Source: Clavaria fumosa | Taxonomy: Eukaryota > Basidiomycota > Agaricomycetes > Agaricales > Clavariaceae | NCBI GenBank assembly: GCA_951802425.1 | Contig: OX637797.1 | Location: forward strand, 2,046,001 to 2,110,000 | Direction: 5' to 3' | DNA: 64,000 nucleotides | Shown: one piece after another, positions 12,469-22,671 of the stretch | How positions within the stretch are numbered: position 1 is the first letter of the stretch | Layout of the letters: every line of letters starts with the position of its first letter | Notes under the pieces: model-generated | The model's database searches: none | Seen by the model: the letters and a program-made list of their open reading frames with translations, nothing else | What the model was told of the DNA's origin: nothing | Position numbers and translations under genes: made by a program

Positions 12469-13422
12469 TTATCCTAACCAGTCAAACCATTGCGACTTGT
12501 GGGTATCGCATGCGTTGTAGGCGGTTGCATAGTATACGAGGAAAAATACAAACGTACGAAGGGTGATCCAGTTGAATGCATAGGACCAGAAATAACGACG
12601 GTCACACCAATTGAACCTTGAGAAACAGAATACCCAAATCTCAGGAATATAGATATCCACAGCCATACCCAAGACGCCAAGGTATCCCGTAAAGTGGACA
12701 ACCTCGTTGGAATCCAACTTCAACCACAAGTCCCAGAACCTTTCTCCCCAGATAAGGGTGCACCAAGATCGGGGCCAGAAACTGAAATCAGTGAAGACAA
12801 AGGAAACAGCCAAAAGGATTGCCATGAATTCCAGTCCCCCCACTTTCCACCTCGCGTCACGACGCTGTTGATCATCCAGCGGCTTGCGCGCCAGGAACGA
12901 TAAAAGTTCAACGGACACCCAGCTAGAGAGGTAGCAAACCCCGACGACCGTTGCGGCAGCATGTCCTCGCGCCAAGGCGAGCTTCAGTGCTTGAAGGAGC
13001 ATTGGCACGCTGATCACGGTATGTAAAAGGACTCCGCGCTCCCAAACGGGCGCGTCGTGGTCACCTAGTCCCTCTGGCGGACAATCCCACACGACGCCAA
13101 ATCCCCCTTTCCCACTCTTCGCGTTGTAAAGACGACGGGCGAGCAATGAATGTGCAGTGACCTGAAGCGACTCGCGCTTGCAGGCCGTGCGGATGAGGCG
13201 AAGGTAGATCACCAAGCTCTCTAGCGCGGAAAAGCCTGGATACAGCCGCCAGAAACGACTGCAGCGGGAGAGGAACAGCGAGCCTGGGGGTTGTGTGATG
13301 CAGGCCATGGCGATGGAGATGACGAGAAATGCGGCGTTGCCTGCAGAAAGCGTATCGCTCGGCGCTTGACTCGGGTCGCAGCGTGGCATTGGAGGTGCCA
13401 GGAGCAGAAAAACAGCAGACAT
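12469..13422 (-). CDS. Multi-pass membrane protein, family not recognised
   Basis: A single uninterrupted 317-codon frame with no intron, unusual in this window. It encodes several hydrophobic segments: AAFLVISIAMACI near the N-terminus, VVGVCYLSSWVSVELLSFL, a segment with FMAILLAVSFVFTDFSFW, HFTGYLGVLGMAVDIYI and TFVFFLVYYATAYNA near the C-terminus. The layout, with W-rich loops (FWPRSWCTLIWGERFWDLW), recalls fungal wax-synthase-like or other membrane acyltransferases. I cannot see a diagnostic active site, so this is only a suggestion. A decayed copy of its 3' half lies immediately upstream at 13561-14054, so this locus has duplicated. Confidence 0.65.
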   Translation of the reverse strand: MSAVFLLLAPPMPRCDPSQAPSDTLSAGNAAFLVISIAMACITQPPGSLFLSRCSRFWRLYPGFSALESLVIYLRLIRTACKRESLQVTAHSLLARRLYNAKSGKGGFGVVWDCPPEGLGDHDAPVWERGVLLHTVISVPMLLQALKLALARGHAAATVVGVCYLSSWVSVELLSFLARKPLDDQQRRDARWKVGGLEFMAILLAVSFVFTDFSFWPRSWCTLIWGERFWDLWLKLDSNEVVHFTGYLGVLGMAVDIYIPEIWVFCFSRFNWCDRRYFWSYAFNWITLRTFVFFLVYYATAYNACDTHKSQWFDWLG

Positions 13423-13560
13423 GATGGAGTGGAGTGTAGCTCCAAGGCAAGCACTTGTATGGGTAAAGCAGATGCCAGTCGGAGCGCTACAGCAAAAACG
13501 GGATTCGCCAAAAGTCTAGCACGACGCGACGCGTTGACTTTGCTGATGTGAAACTCCTGT

Positions 13561-14054
13561 ATTATTACAGTAATTATCCTAACCAGTCAAACCATTGCGG
13601 CTTGTGGGGTCGGTTGCATAGTACAGTATACGAGTAAATATAAAAACGTACAAAGAGGTGATCTAGTTGAATGCATGAGACCAGAAATAACGTCGGTTAC
13701 ACCAATTGAGTCTGGAGAAACCAAATTCCAGGAATAAAGGTGTCTGCAGCCATACTCAAGGGACCGAAGAGTTCCTTTGAGGGGCCGAACCTTTCTCCTC
13801 AGGCAACAGTGCAGAAAGGCTGGTATCGAAGAAGGTAAAGAAGCCGACCGATAACCCTACTTCCTCCATCATGGTTTTCCACTCCGCGTCGCAATACTGT
13901 TGATCATTCAGCGGTTTGCGCGCCAGGAATGACAAGAGTTCGACGGACACCCAGCTAGAGAGGTATGTAGAAAACCTCGACGACCGTTGTGGCAGCATGC
14001 CCTTGCACCAAGGCAAGCAGCATGTGCACGCCGATCACGGTTTGTAAAAGGACA
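13561..14054 (-). pseudogene. Decayed partial duplicate of the adjacent membrane-protein gene
   Basis: This segment closely resembles 12462-13033 in the same orientation. Shared blocks include the 3' flank (attacagtaattatcctaa), the block around tgatcta/cagttgaatgca, and the peptide LSSWVSVELLSFLARKP. It lacks about 80 bases present in the intact gene, carries several small indels that break the frame, and has no counterpart of the first ~120 codons. The best remaining frame is only 86 codons (13756-14016). It is best read as a tandem partial duplication that has decayed. Confidence 0.85.
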
Positions 14055-14636
14055 GGAGTAGAGCCTCGTCGCGGGGGCGACGCTCGCCAATGCAGAATCA
14101 TTGCAGATGCCTCTGGGGGATTGGTCAGAGAGCAGGGGCATCAACACTTCGTTTCCTAAAGTGTGCTTCCTTATGGCATTGCAGGATGAATCAATTACAA
14201 AGTTGGTCCACAACCTCTATCACAACTCTACGCGCATCCTTCTTGCCCATGTGTCTGCAGCGAGGTAGAACAAGCGGAGTCCGGGCAGTGGCAAGCATCG
14301 AAAGAAACTCTGTCAGCGCAAAATGATCGAAAGGCACGACACTCACCGACATCTACGTTCTTTCCCTCCCTCCAATGGCACTCACCATCCACCTCCATGT
14401 CCGACCCCTCCATTCCTGGTAGACCGCTCGCCTTTTCCAATCACGCTTTCTGTAGATACGCCGCGACGTTGAGCGCAAGACTCGCCGTCGTGCGCACAGA
14501 CGCGAAACAGGTGAATGTCCACCGAAAGATAACAGTCTCGACTCGGTCACGTTGCTCACGCGCAGCGGCGCGGACCACGTGATCTACAAGAGCGAAAAAT
14601 TCGAGAAGGCTCATAGTAACACGTACCCGAAGCTGC
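14055..14636. other. Spacer upstream of ERB1
   Basis: Non-coding spacer between the pseudogene and ERB1. Short frames on both strands show no family resemblance. The part nearest 14636 should hold the ERB1 promoter. Confidence 0.4.
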
Positions 14637-17131
14637 ATGTCTACTCAGAAGGCTATAGGGCAGGCCAAGAAACGAAAATATTCCCCGCCTCGGGATGGAG
14701 CTCCTCATTCGCCTCCATTATCTCCCTTGGCATTAGAGATGTTGAGCGACGAAGAGGGATCTGGTCAGGATTTGTCGGACGACGGCGAAGCGGATGAGTT
14801 CCCTGAGATCCATACAGATATCACTGGGCAACCAAAACGTGTGTATCCGGATATTAACCCGGAATACGACTCCGATTCTTCAACGGAAGATGTACGTATC
14901 TCGAAGTGCTCTCGCTTTATTTCATTTAATCAACCATTTATTTTCCTGCAGGCTCCCAATCGTGTTGGAAACATTCCAATGCATTGGTATGATGACCTAC
15001 CCCACGTAGGTTACGACATCAACGGCAAGAGGGTTCTGCGGCCTGCGAGAGGTGACGAGTTGGACAAGTTCCTGGCGACAGTCGAGGATCCTTCAGCCTG
15101 GTATGTCTGCTATTATCACGCGATTTCTACAATCTCAGACTCACCTGTAGTCAAGGACAAGTGCATTTGATAAAAATACTCAGATGGATAAGCCCCTTAC
15201 TGCGGAGGAATTGGACATCATTCGCAGGCTACAGGCGAACGAGGTTCCCGATGCCAATTATGATCCTTACGAACCGACCATAGAGTGGTTTACGGGCAAA
15301 GGCAAAGAGGAGGTCATGCCGCTGTCTGCTGCTCCTGAACCCAAACGTAGATGGATACCCAGCAAGTGGGAGAAGCAAAAGGTGAGCATTGTATTCTTCG
15401 CTTGCACTGTCTCACTAATATTCATGCTGGACGGCAGATCATGAAGATTGTTCGGGCAATCAGACAAGGCCGTATACTTCCGAACAAGCCAACCACGACA
15501 GACTCACGACCCCCCTTCTACGACCTCTGGAAGGACCCACCTTCGCACGCTCCCCCTCCATCCGCACCCAAGAAGGCGCTTCCGACCAACTCAGAATCAT
15601 ATAATCCACCCGAAGAGTATCTGTTTACTGCAGAAGAGCGTACTGAATGGGAAACCACCGATCCGCAAGATCGCAAGCAAGACTATGTGCCTCAAAAGTA
15701 TGCCGCCCTGAGACTTGTCCCTGCGTACGATCGGTTCGTCGCAGAGAGATTTGAGCGCCAACTGGACCTCTACCTGGCTCCGCGCGTTCAGCGGAAGAAG
15801 CTCAACATCGACCCAAACAGCTTGCTTCCGAAGCTCCCAAGCCCAAGTAGTCTAAGACCGTTCCCGAATTACAAGTCGCTCAAGTTTTTGCACGCAAAGG
15901 GCCGTGCGAGAGCATTGAGTGTGAGTCCCAACGGAGCCTGGGTAGTCAGTGGGGATGAAGATGGTGTTGTGAGTCTTTGGGAAGTAAACGTCGGCAGAGA
16001 AGTACAACGATGGAAATTTGAGGGGAAGGTTGGGGCAATAGGCTGGTGCCCAAGGCTAGACGCCAGCTTCTTTGTGGTCGGCGTGTAAGTCCTTGATAAT
16101 TATTCGTGCGTTCATTATCTTGATAATGCCAAACGCAGGGAGGAGGCGCTGCATTTTCTTGTTCCGCCTTATCTTTCACCAGAAGTCTCTAGCCTAACAA
16201 TGGCTTTATTAATACCCGCGTCACTTCCGGATCGTCCGCCTTCTCCTGTGCGATGGGTACACCCTTTGTCGAAAGACTCGACTGCCGACGGCCCCGTCCT
16301 GAGCATTCATTTACCTCCGTCATCAGGGCTGCCCAAGCAAGTTACTTGGCACAGAAAGGGCGATTATATGGCTACAGTTTGTAGGTATTTGCCGCGATCT
16401 CCAATGCAGTGAATTGACGTTATGTCATCTCGACCAGCCGGCGGAGAAAGCCAAGGGGGGGTGTGGATACACCAAGTAAGCAGGCACCATTCCCAAGCAC
16501 CCTTCAAGAAAGTGAAGGGTGCTGTACAATTGGTACTCTTCCACCCTACACAACCCAATTTCTTTGTGGCAGTAAGCTTCTGTACATTGTCCGTCATCAT
16601 TTCATTAATGATTGATGAATTTCAGACCCAACGCTACGTCCGGATATACAACCTCTCCGAGCAGAAACTGCTTAGGACTCTGTTGACAGGCATCCGGTGG
16701 ATCTCTTCTCTGGATGTTCACCCATTGGGAGGGCATATTATTGTCGGCGGCTACGATCGCAAGTTATGTTGGTTCGATCTAGAACTTAGCGATAAACCGT
16801 ATAAAGTGCTTCGGTGCGTTTTATTCCTTTGTGCATCAGAGCCTTATTTGACACTTTCAATGCAAGCTATCATACGCGTGCAATTCGCTGTGTACAATTT
16901 CACCCAACATATCCTCTGTTTGCCTCGTCGTCGGACGATGGGTCAATCCAGGTTTTCCATGCTAGGATGTATCATGACCTCATGACGGATCCGCTCATCG
17001 TTCCGCTGAAGATTCTGAGAGGGCATGAGGTGAAGGATGCTCTGGGTGTCTTGCAGATTAGATGGTGCCCTCAACACCCGTGGCTCGTCAGTGCAGGCGC
17101 AGACGGAAATGTAGTGGTCTGGTGTAGTTGA
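14637..17131 (+). CDS. ERB1: Ribosome biogenesis protein Erb1/BOP1
   Basis: Nucleolar WD40 protein of the PeBoW complex (with Nop7/Pescadillo and Ytm1), needed for 27S pre-rRNA processing and 60S assembly. Exons 14637-14891, 14952-15100, 15156-15381, 15438-16084, 16139-16380, 16438-16571, 16626-16813 and 16867-17131 sum to 2106 nt, 701 residues, in frame throughout. The N-terminal BOP1NT domain shows [40 protein letters not shown] and [20 protein letters not shown]. The WD40 propeller begins around [20 protein letters not shown] and ends with [20 protein letters not shown]. An acidic stretch ([17 protein letters not shown]) precedes the domain, as usual in this family. Confidence 0.95.
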
Positions 17132-17900
17132 GGGCTATTTGTTGGTCGTGAGATATGTTATTGCTTCGGAAAGCGCTTTTCTGTCCATACTTCTCCTGTG
17201 ATGAATGCACACTGCGCGGCACCTATCGGCGCAAATGTAATCGAATTTCAAGTCTATTATCCGCGGAGACGAACGGTGTGGGTAATCTCATGAGTACGGG
17301 TTCGTCGCGCATGCCCAAACGAGTAATCGCCTTGTCGGATTCAGAGGGCAACCATTTTTGACTCTAACGGCGACTTGGTTTCTAGGTGCTTGAGCCTATC
17401 AACGGGAACCGAACGCGTTGGCGGCGGTCCTGCGACGACACGAAGCTTTCTTGCTCCAAAATAGGTCATTTTGTTGAGTAATTGCTTATTTCATGCCCAC
17501 CAGGGAAACCGCTAGACGCTTCTACTCACTTGCTTTGTGTTTCAACGGGCACTCCTGCTCATAGAAAGGCTATGATTTGTTGTTGGAAAACCTCATAGCG
17601 TCGATTCTCGCATTCTTGGGCGTACCGCTGTTGCATTTCACCGAGTTCCCAACGCCGAGGCATTGTCGCCTGCACGACGGAACCGCGAACAGACTCAGAG
17701 TTCTACGGCACAACTGATCGGATGCAGAGTTTGTAGTACGTACTGTGTCACGATCTACATCGTCGATAAAGAGTTTGTTCCAAGGCAACCACCAGGACTC
17801 ACCGGCGTGCCTCCCTCCTTTCTCTTTCCTGTGCCATTATCGTTTCTAGTCCGATCGAATTCAGACCTCTCTCTGCACCAGTTTGCGCAACTCGGACGAC
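17132..17900. other. Intergenic segment, no gene seen
   Basis: Spacer between the ERB1 stop and the start of the seven-helix membrane protein gene. Only short unsupported frames occur. It should contain the ERB1 terminator and the next promoter, but no clear element stands out. Confidence 0.4.
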
Positions 17901-19759
17901 ATGGTCGACTGGATGGACCCCAAGGAGATCCTGAAGGACTCAGGTAGATGCTCAACCGCCTACCTGGAACGATTTGACACAATTTTTTTTCTAGACATCT
18001 TTTTAAAATTGATATATGTACTGTTTGGTGTATATGTTTGGGAGCTGTTCACCACATGGAGTTTTGAGTTGTCGTTGATCACAAGAAGGAGGAAGTTCCG
18101 TTGGCCTTTGGTAAGTTTATGTGCGTCTCATATGCAAATCTTCTCAACTGCTGTCCAGGGTGAGGATTGGTGCCATAGATATCGGAATCGTCTAATCACG
18201 AATTATATTCAGTCTTATTTTTCCTATGTCGCTACTGCATGCTTTTTGCGATCATTGGTTTGTGAGTCTTGAACAGAACAAAAGCCGCGATTCTTACTAT
18301 GTCTGCGCAGAATTATTGCATACTCTGTCAAGTCACCTGTATGTACGCTCATATAGGTGCTTTCTGCATCCCAGTTGACAGTCGTCGTTTCATTATCATT
18401 GCCAGATCAATTGTGAAGTACGTCGTCATTCAAACCCTCTGATTCGACTGATGAAACGACACACCTTGCCCAGGCAATGTATACATTCAATTCTGTGAGC
18501 CCACAGATAACCTTGATTAGGGCTTATTGATCGGACTATTTTCGAAGTGGACAGGGAATATGGCCGTTCTCACAGCCTCAACGTCACTGATGATCAGAAC
18601 GTATGTTTCCGGATTCACTTTCCTCCAACTTCAGGCGTTAGATGAGAGATGCCGTTAGAATTGCGCTCTGGGAACGCAAATGGGGAGTTCTCATCTTCCT
18701 CGGGGTGTTGTGCGCCGTGCATTGGGGTCTCTTGTATCGGGGCATGTTTATAGTCCACGCGAAATGGGAGGACTCCGTGCATGCCTGTGTCGTCAATAGC
18801 ACCCGACCAGACTTACTCAAACTTAACTTCTTCTACAGTGAGTTGTCTGTAAGGCTCCGGAATGTGCAGTTGACGTGAGCATCTAGCCATGACATTTGAT
18901 TTTGTCATTCTTGTTTTTACTGCCATCGCACTCGCGAAGCATTCTGCTAGGACGGGTCTTTGGCAGCTGCTGTTCCGAGACGGACTTGTTTTCTTCTTGG
19001 TCTCATTCACCACAAACTCTGTCCCCGCGGTGCGTCTTGTCCCCAATTGATTGTTAATGTCAATAGAGCTTAAATCGCGACCCAGATCTTGAATATTCTC
19101 AATCTCAACCGTGAGTCTTCCACTAACGAAAGCTTGCTCAATTGTAACTAACGGTCGAATAGCGATCATGAACGTGTAAGTCCTTGCGCCTATCAATAGG
19201 GCGGTCCTACTTGTAATGTTCATCTTGAATTCTACTTTAGAATCGCAACGGTATGCTGTGAAGCTGTAGAAGTGAGCATGATTGCTAAATTTGTTCTCAG
19301 GTTCCTGCCGCAGTCATCTCGTGCGACTGATAATTTCTTTCGGATGTCTTGCTCTATCTAACTTTCACGCTTAAGGACAATCGCCGCGTGCCGCGCCGTA
19401 ATCCGCTTGCTCGAATTCAGCGGTCCGGACGTCTATGTTCATACTTTAGGTCACGTCGCCTCCAGTGCCCACCCTCGCGGTCTCACCACCCGCTCAGTTC
19501 GAAACATGCCAACTCGCCCAGAAGTACATGTGATGATGGAGGCTGTAACCGTCGCCGAGTTCCCTCCGTAAGTCGCGTTGTTGATTTGGTTGTGCTCCTG
19601 CGAATCATGATTTTTTCTAGAGCCGCATCAGCAGCAGAGGGGGACGAAATGGGTTTCTCTCTGAAGCACAAAGCTAGCGCTAGGTCGTCCCTCAACCTCG
19701 GCACGACCAAGGATGCAGAAGCCTCTCGAAAATCGGTGTCTTTCGATCAAGTTGACTGA
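17901..19759 (+). CDS. Seven-helix-like membrane protein of a family expanded in Agaricomycetes
   Basis: About a dozen very short exons join to a membrane protein of roughly 340 residues. Readable blocks in order are: MVDWMDPKEILKDSDIFLK; KLIYVLFGVYVWELFTTWSF; LSLITRRRKFRWPL; LFFLCRYCMLFAIIG; MYTFNSWTGNMAVLTASTSL; VRIALWERKWGVLIFLGVL; LLYRGMFIVHAKWEDSVHAC; FDFVILVFTAIALAKHSART; WQLLFRDGLVFFLVSFTTN; LNILNLNPIMNVIATVPAA; CRAVIRLLEFSGPDVYVHTL. The hydrophilic C-tail (to FDQVD) is Ser-rich and probably cytoplasmic. I recognise the block order as a large, functionally uncharacterised Agaricomycete family. All junctions can be closed in frame, so the gene looks intact. The splice around 18602-18650 is the least certain. 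Confidence 0.75.
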
Positions 19760-20279
19760 GATCGCAAAGGATTGGTATACACTATGCTACACGACATGCC
19801 CAAAATGCCCGTTTCCCAACATCACAGACACTCATACTGCTAGCTCTATATGTGGAACCGAAGGGCAATTCTTGATCCATGACTCGGTGTATTCTTGATA
19901 TGACGAGCTCGCCATTCCGTTCGTTACGTAAAATGGGCTTTGAAATTTGGCGTTATGTTGAAAGATAGCATGAATGAGGCAGCGTAGCGTGATATTTAAG
20001 GGCGACCTCGTCCCCGCCGCATAGCCGTCTTACGCTGACGGTTTGTCTCTCTTCTCTTAGGATTTAAATTGAGTCCTTTCGACGCTCTCCACTGTTCACG
20101 TCGAGAATTTCGAGGTCCGTGCGTTGATATACGCTGCACAGCGTTCGTCGAGGTCGATGTCCCGTCAATTGGCATAGAACCTGTCGTGAGGGATGATCAG
20201 AAAAATCTCAGCGTAGAGGTTAGAAAAGCTGTACCTGATTGACCTAACGGTTCGGCATCGACAACTGGGGAAAAGAGTG
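19760..20279. other. Convergent intergenic segment
   Basis: Between the 3' ends of the membrane protein gene (+) and the DUF2423 gene (-). I see no coding region or repeat. Confidence 0.4.
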
Positions 20280-20609
20280 TCAGCAAACACCGTTCACGTC
20301 GTGGTCCTCAACCAAACGCTGTACGATGAAAGCCCATGTCTTTTCGCCTCCTAACCCACGCATCCTCTCCGCGGTAATCTCATCCGCATCCAATAGACCA
20401 AAATAAGCGAACGAGGACCAACCTAGCGAATGTTCTCCTTTTTTGCTCTCGTCCTCCAATCCGCTACTTCCTCGATCTTCCGATATGAGTGACACGAGTT
20501 TTGAGTTTAGGCGATGAAGCCTGGCGGCCTCTGTGGCGGCGTAAACACCGTTCTCGCGCTTTTTAGAGCGGAAAGAGCGCTTGACCTTGGATCGAATCGA
20601 TTTTGCCAT
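20280..20609 (-). CDS. Small basic DUF2423 protein (LLP/YBL028C-like)
   Basis: An intronless 109-codon gene. The N-terminus MAKSIRSKVKRSFRSKKREN, followed by EAARLHRLNSKL, is the signature of DUF2423. Members are small, basic, nucleolar-type proteins; yeast YBL028C associates with pre-ribosomes. The C-terminal half is more acidic and contains a WSSFAYFGLLDADEITAERM block that may be conserved within fungi. It starts 145 bases from the divergent HEI10-like gene and shares its promoter. The family call is good. The exact role is inferred only from the family. Confidence 0.8.
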   Translation of the reverse strand: MAKSIRSKVKRSFRSKKRENGVYAATEAARLHRLNSKLVSLISEDRGSSGLEDESKKGEHSLGWSSFAYFGLLDADEITAERMRGLGGEKTWAFIVQRLVEDHDVNGVC

Positions 20610-20754
20610 CGTGGTACTCGTCGTGCTTTGCGTTTTGCGGCTTTGCGAGTCAGAATTTTGAGAACACCAAATAACAGCAAATATCTATCACAGCCACCAT
20701 ATATCATCATCTTCTCACGGCACGGAATGATTACTGTAATCGTCTTCACATGCC
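20610..20754. promoter_or_regulatory. Divergent promoter, DUF2423 gene / HEI10-like gene
   Basis: Only 145 bases separate the two start codons. A growth-linked ribosome gene and a meiosis-type gene therefore appear to share one short promoter. No clear binding site is recognised. Confidence 0.45.
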
Positions 20755-22482
20755 ATGGTGGATTCAGAGCTGAAGTGCAATCGTCTGACTTGTCGTAAGC
20801 CGCTGACCGACAAGGCTGTGGTGGTGCGTGTCGTGTTCAGCTAGGACGCACAGAATCACTTACTTCAACCAGACTACATGTAAGCGGCACCTTAATGTTA
20901 AACGTGTTAAATATCAGTGACGGAGAATCTCAAGGCTCCCATATCTTCTGTGGTGGGCACAGTTTGTCAAATGACATTACCCTTTAACGACAATTAGCGT
21001 AGTTGAATGCGCCAACGAGTTGTTCAACGCTGCACGATTATGTCCTGGTTAGTTGACATCCCTCTACGGAAGCTCCTGGCTCAACAACACAGCTTGCGAG
21101 ACATCACTGTCAGAGCGGTCAGTTCCCATCTCCTCTTGCGTTTCACATTACGCTTCATAAAACCGCAGCGATGACGTTGTTGTGAGTTCCATCCTAAGAA
21201 TCGCTCCTCGTCTGTAATGCGAGCTTGGTGTGTTGAGGTCTGCTCTCTAAACCCCACCAATGACTATAAAACAGTGAGTGTATGCGCTTGCGTTACACTC
21301 CAATCTGCGCTGATTGGCATGCAGTCAGTTCTGTCTGGCCTTAGTCCTTCAACCATATTGGATATCTGTAACAGGTATAATAAGATTACTGACTAAACCC
21401 AGCAACTATTCATCTCTGCCAAGGGCGATCTCCTTCTGGCAATACCAAATACATCAAGAAAAGTGGGAGTTTAATTATTTTGTTGTTACGTTCACACTCA
21501 TCATGGCGTCTCAAGCTCGTTCCAGCACGCGATCGTACGCAACCTGAGCGACACAAATACGCAGCTACAAAAGCAACTTGAGAATGTCGTGCGAGAAGGT
21601 GTTGCACTTGTTTATCGAGCCCCTTACAATTGATCACTGTCACAAGCCAATAGCGAAATCAACATCCTGAACAACAAACTGGCTGGTACGCTAAATTAAA
21701 GGCATCATCCATTCTAGGCTCATCCCCAGTAGAGCTAGAAAGGGATCTCGAATTGGAGCGCAAGAAAGTTCGGGAACTGCAAGATGCATCAAGGAATCAA
21801 GATAAAGAATATCAAAAACTGAAGGCATGTTCTAATCATGTCGCGCATTAGCCGTCCTCACGTCTATTCCAGAATCATTATGACAAAGTCAAGCGTAAGG
21901 CCCTCCTACCTCATCAAGTTGGCAGTGAGAAAATGCACTCTGGTCCGTTTTCCTCGATGAAGGAACGAACCCCTCCGGACAATCATCTTCGCAACACACA
22001 AAAATCAGGAACGAATCCAGGGAATGCTCTCGGTGATGTGTTCGGTAGCATGGAGTTGAATGGGGTAAGAAAATCAAAAATTGTTCCCCGTTTGACTTAG
22101 CCGATGTTCCCCAGATTCAAAGAACACCATTGATCAACCGGAATACTTTCATGCCTCAGTCGAATGTTGTTTGGCAACCAACCCCCAATCGTCAAGGACA
22201 TACGCACGGTGGAAATCAGAAGCCACGCCAGCCATTCGGATTACCTCATCGCACAGGATCAACATCAAGTGCAAGCGAAGTCGAAAATCTTTTGAACCCA
22301 CATCTTATTCCACAGAGAGCTGTCAATCAAAGTGGCTGGTTTCCACCAATACCACGGTCCAATCAGCGTAGTACGTTCCTGCCGACCGTTCCAGTTTTAC
22401 TGACTCTATTTCATATGCCGCGGTAGTTTTCGCGCCGTCTTTGAGCAAACGAACAACAAGTGGTTTCAGACCTGCCGGGTGA
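20755..22482 (+). CDS. HEI10: HEI10/CCNB1IP1-type RING E3 ligase (meiotic crossover factor)
   Basis: In plants, mammals and Sordaria, HEI10 marks and designates meiotic crossovers as a RING E3 ligase. Exon 1 (20755-20823) encodes MVDSELKCNRLTCRKPLTDK. A 7-nt microexon (20873-20879) and an 18-nt exon (20935-20952) complete TTCSHIFCVECANELF. The next exons give AARLCPACETSLSERDDVV, closing the RING. The family core follows: CSLNPTNDYKTSVLSGLSP, ICNRAISFWQYQIHQEN and SFQHAIVRNLSDTNTQLQKQ. A coiled coil continues (LERDLELERKKVRELQDAS, EYQKLKNHYDKVK). The Pro/Asn-rich C-terminal part ends in SLSKRTTSGFRPAG after a last intron. There are about twelve introns. The order and spacing of blocks match CCNB1IP1/HEI10 well. 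Exon edges are hand-fitted. Confidence 0.87.
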
Positions 22483-22671
22483 GAGAGAAAGAATTGGGCT
22501 CGACATGGCTCGATAGCATGAGGGATTGCATATTGCATGGAACATCGTTGTGTACACACTACACACACTGTAAAGTAAGGGCATAATGATAGAGAAAGTT
22601 CTCGTGCTTGCCACAAAAAAGTAAATGGAGAGGGAAAATGTTAAACAGTTACAAAGAGATGAACCACGCCC

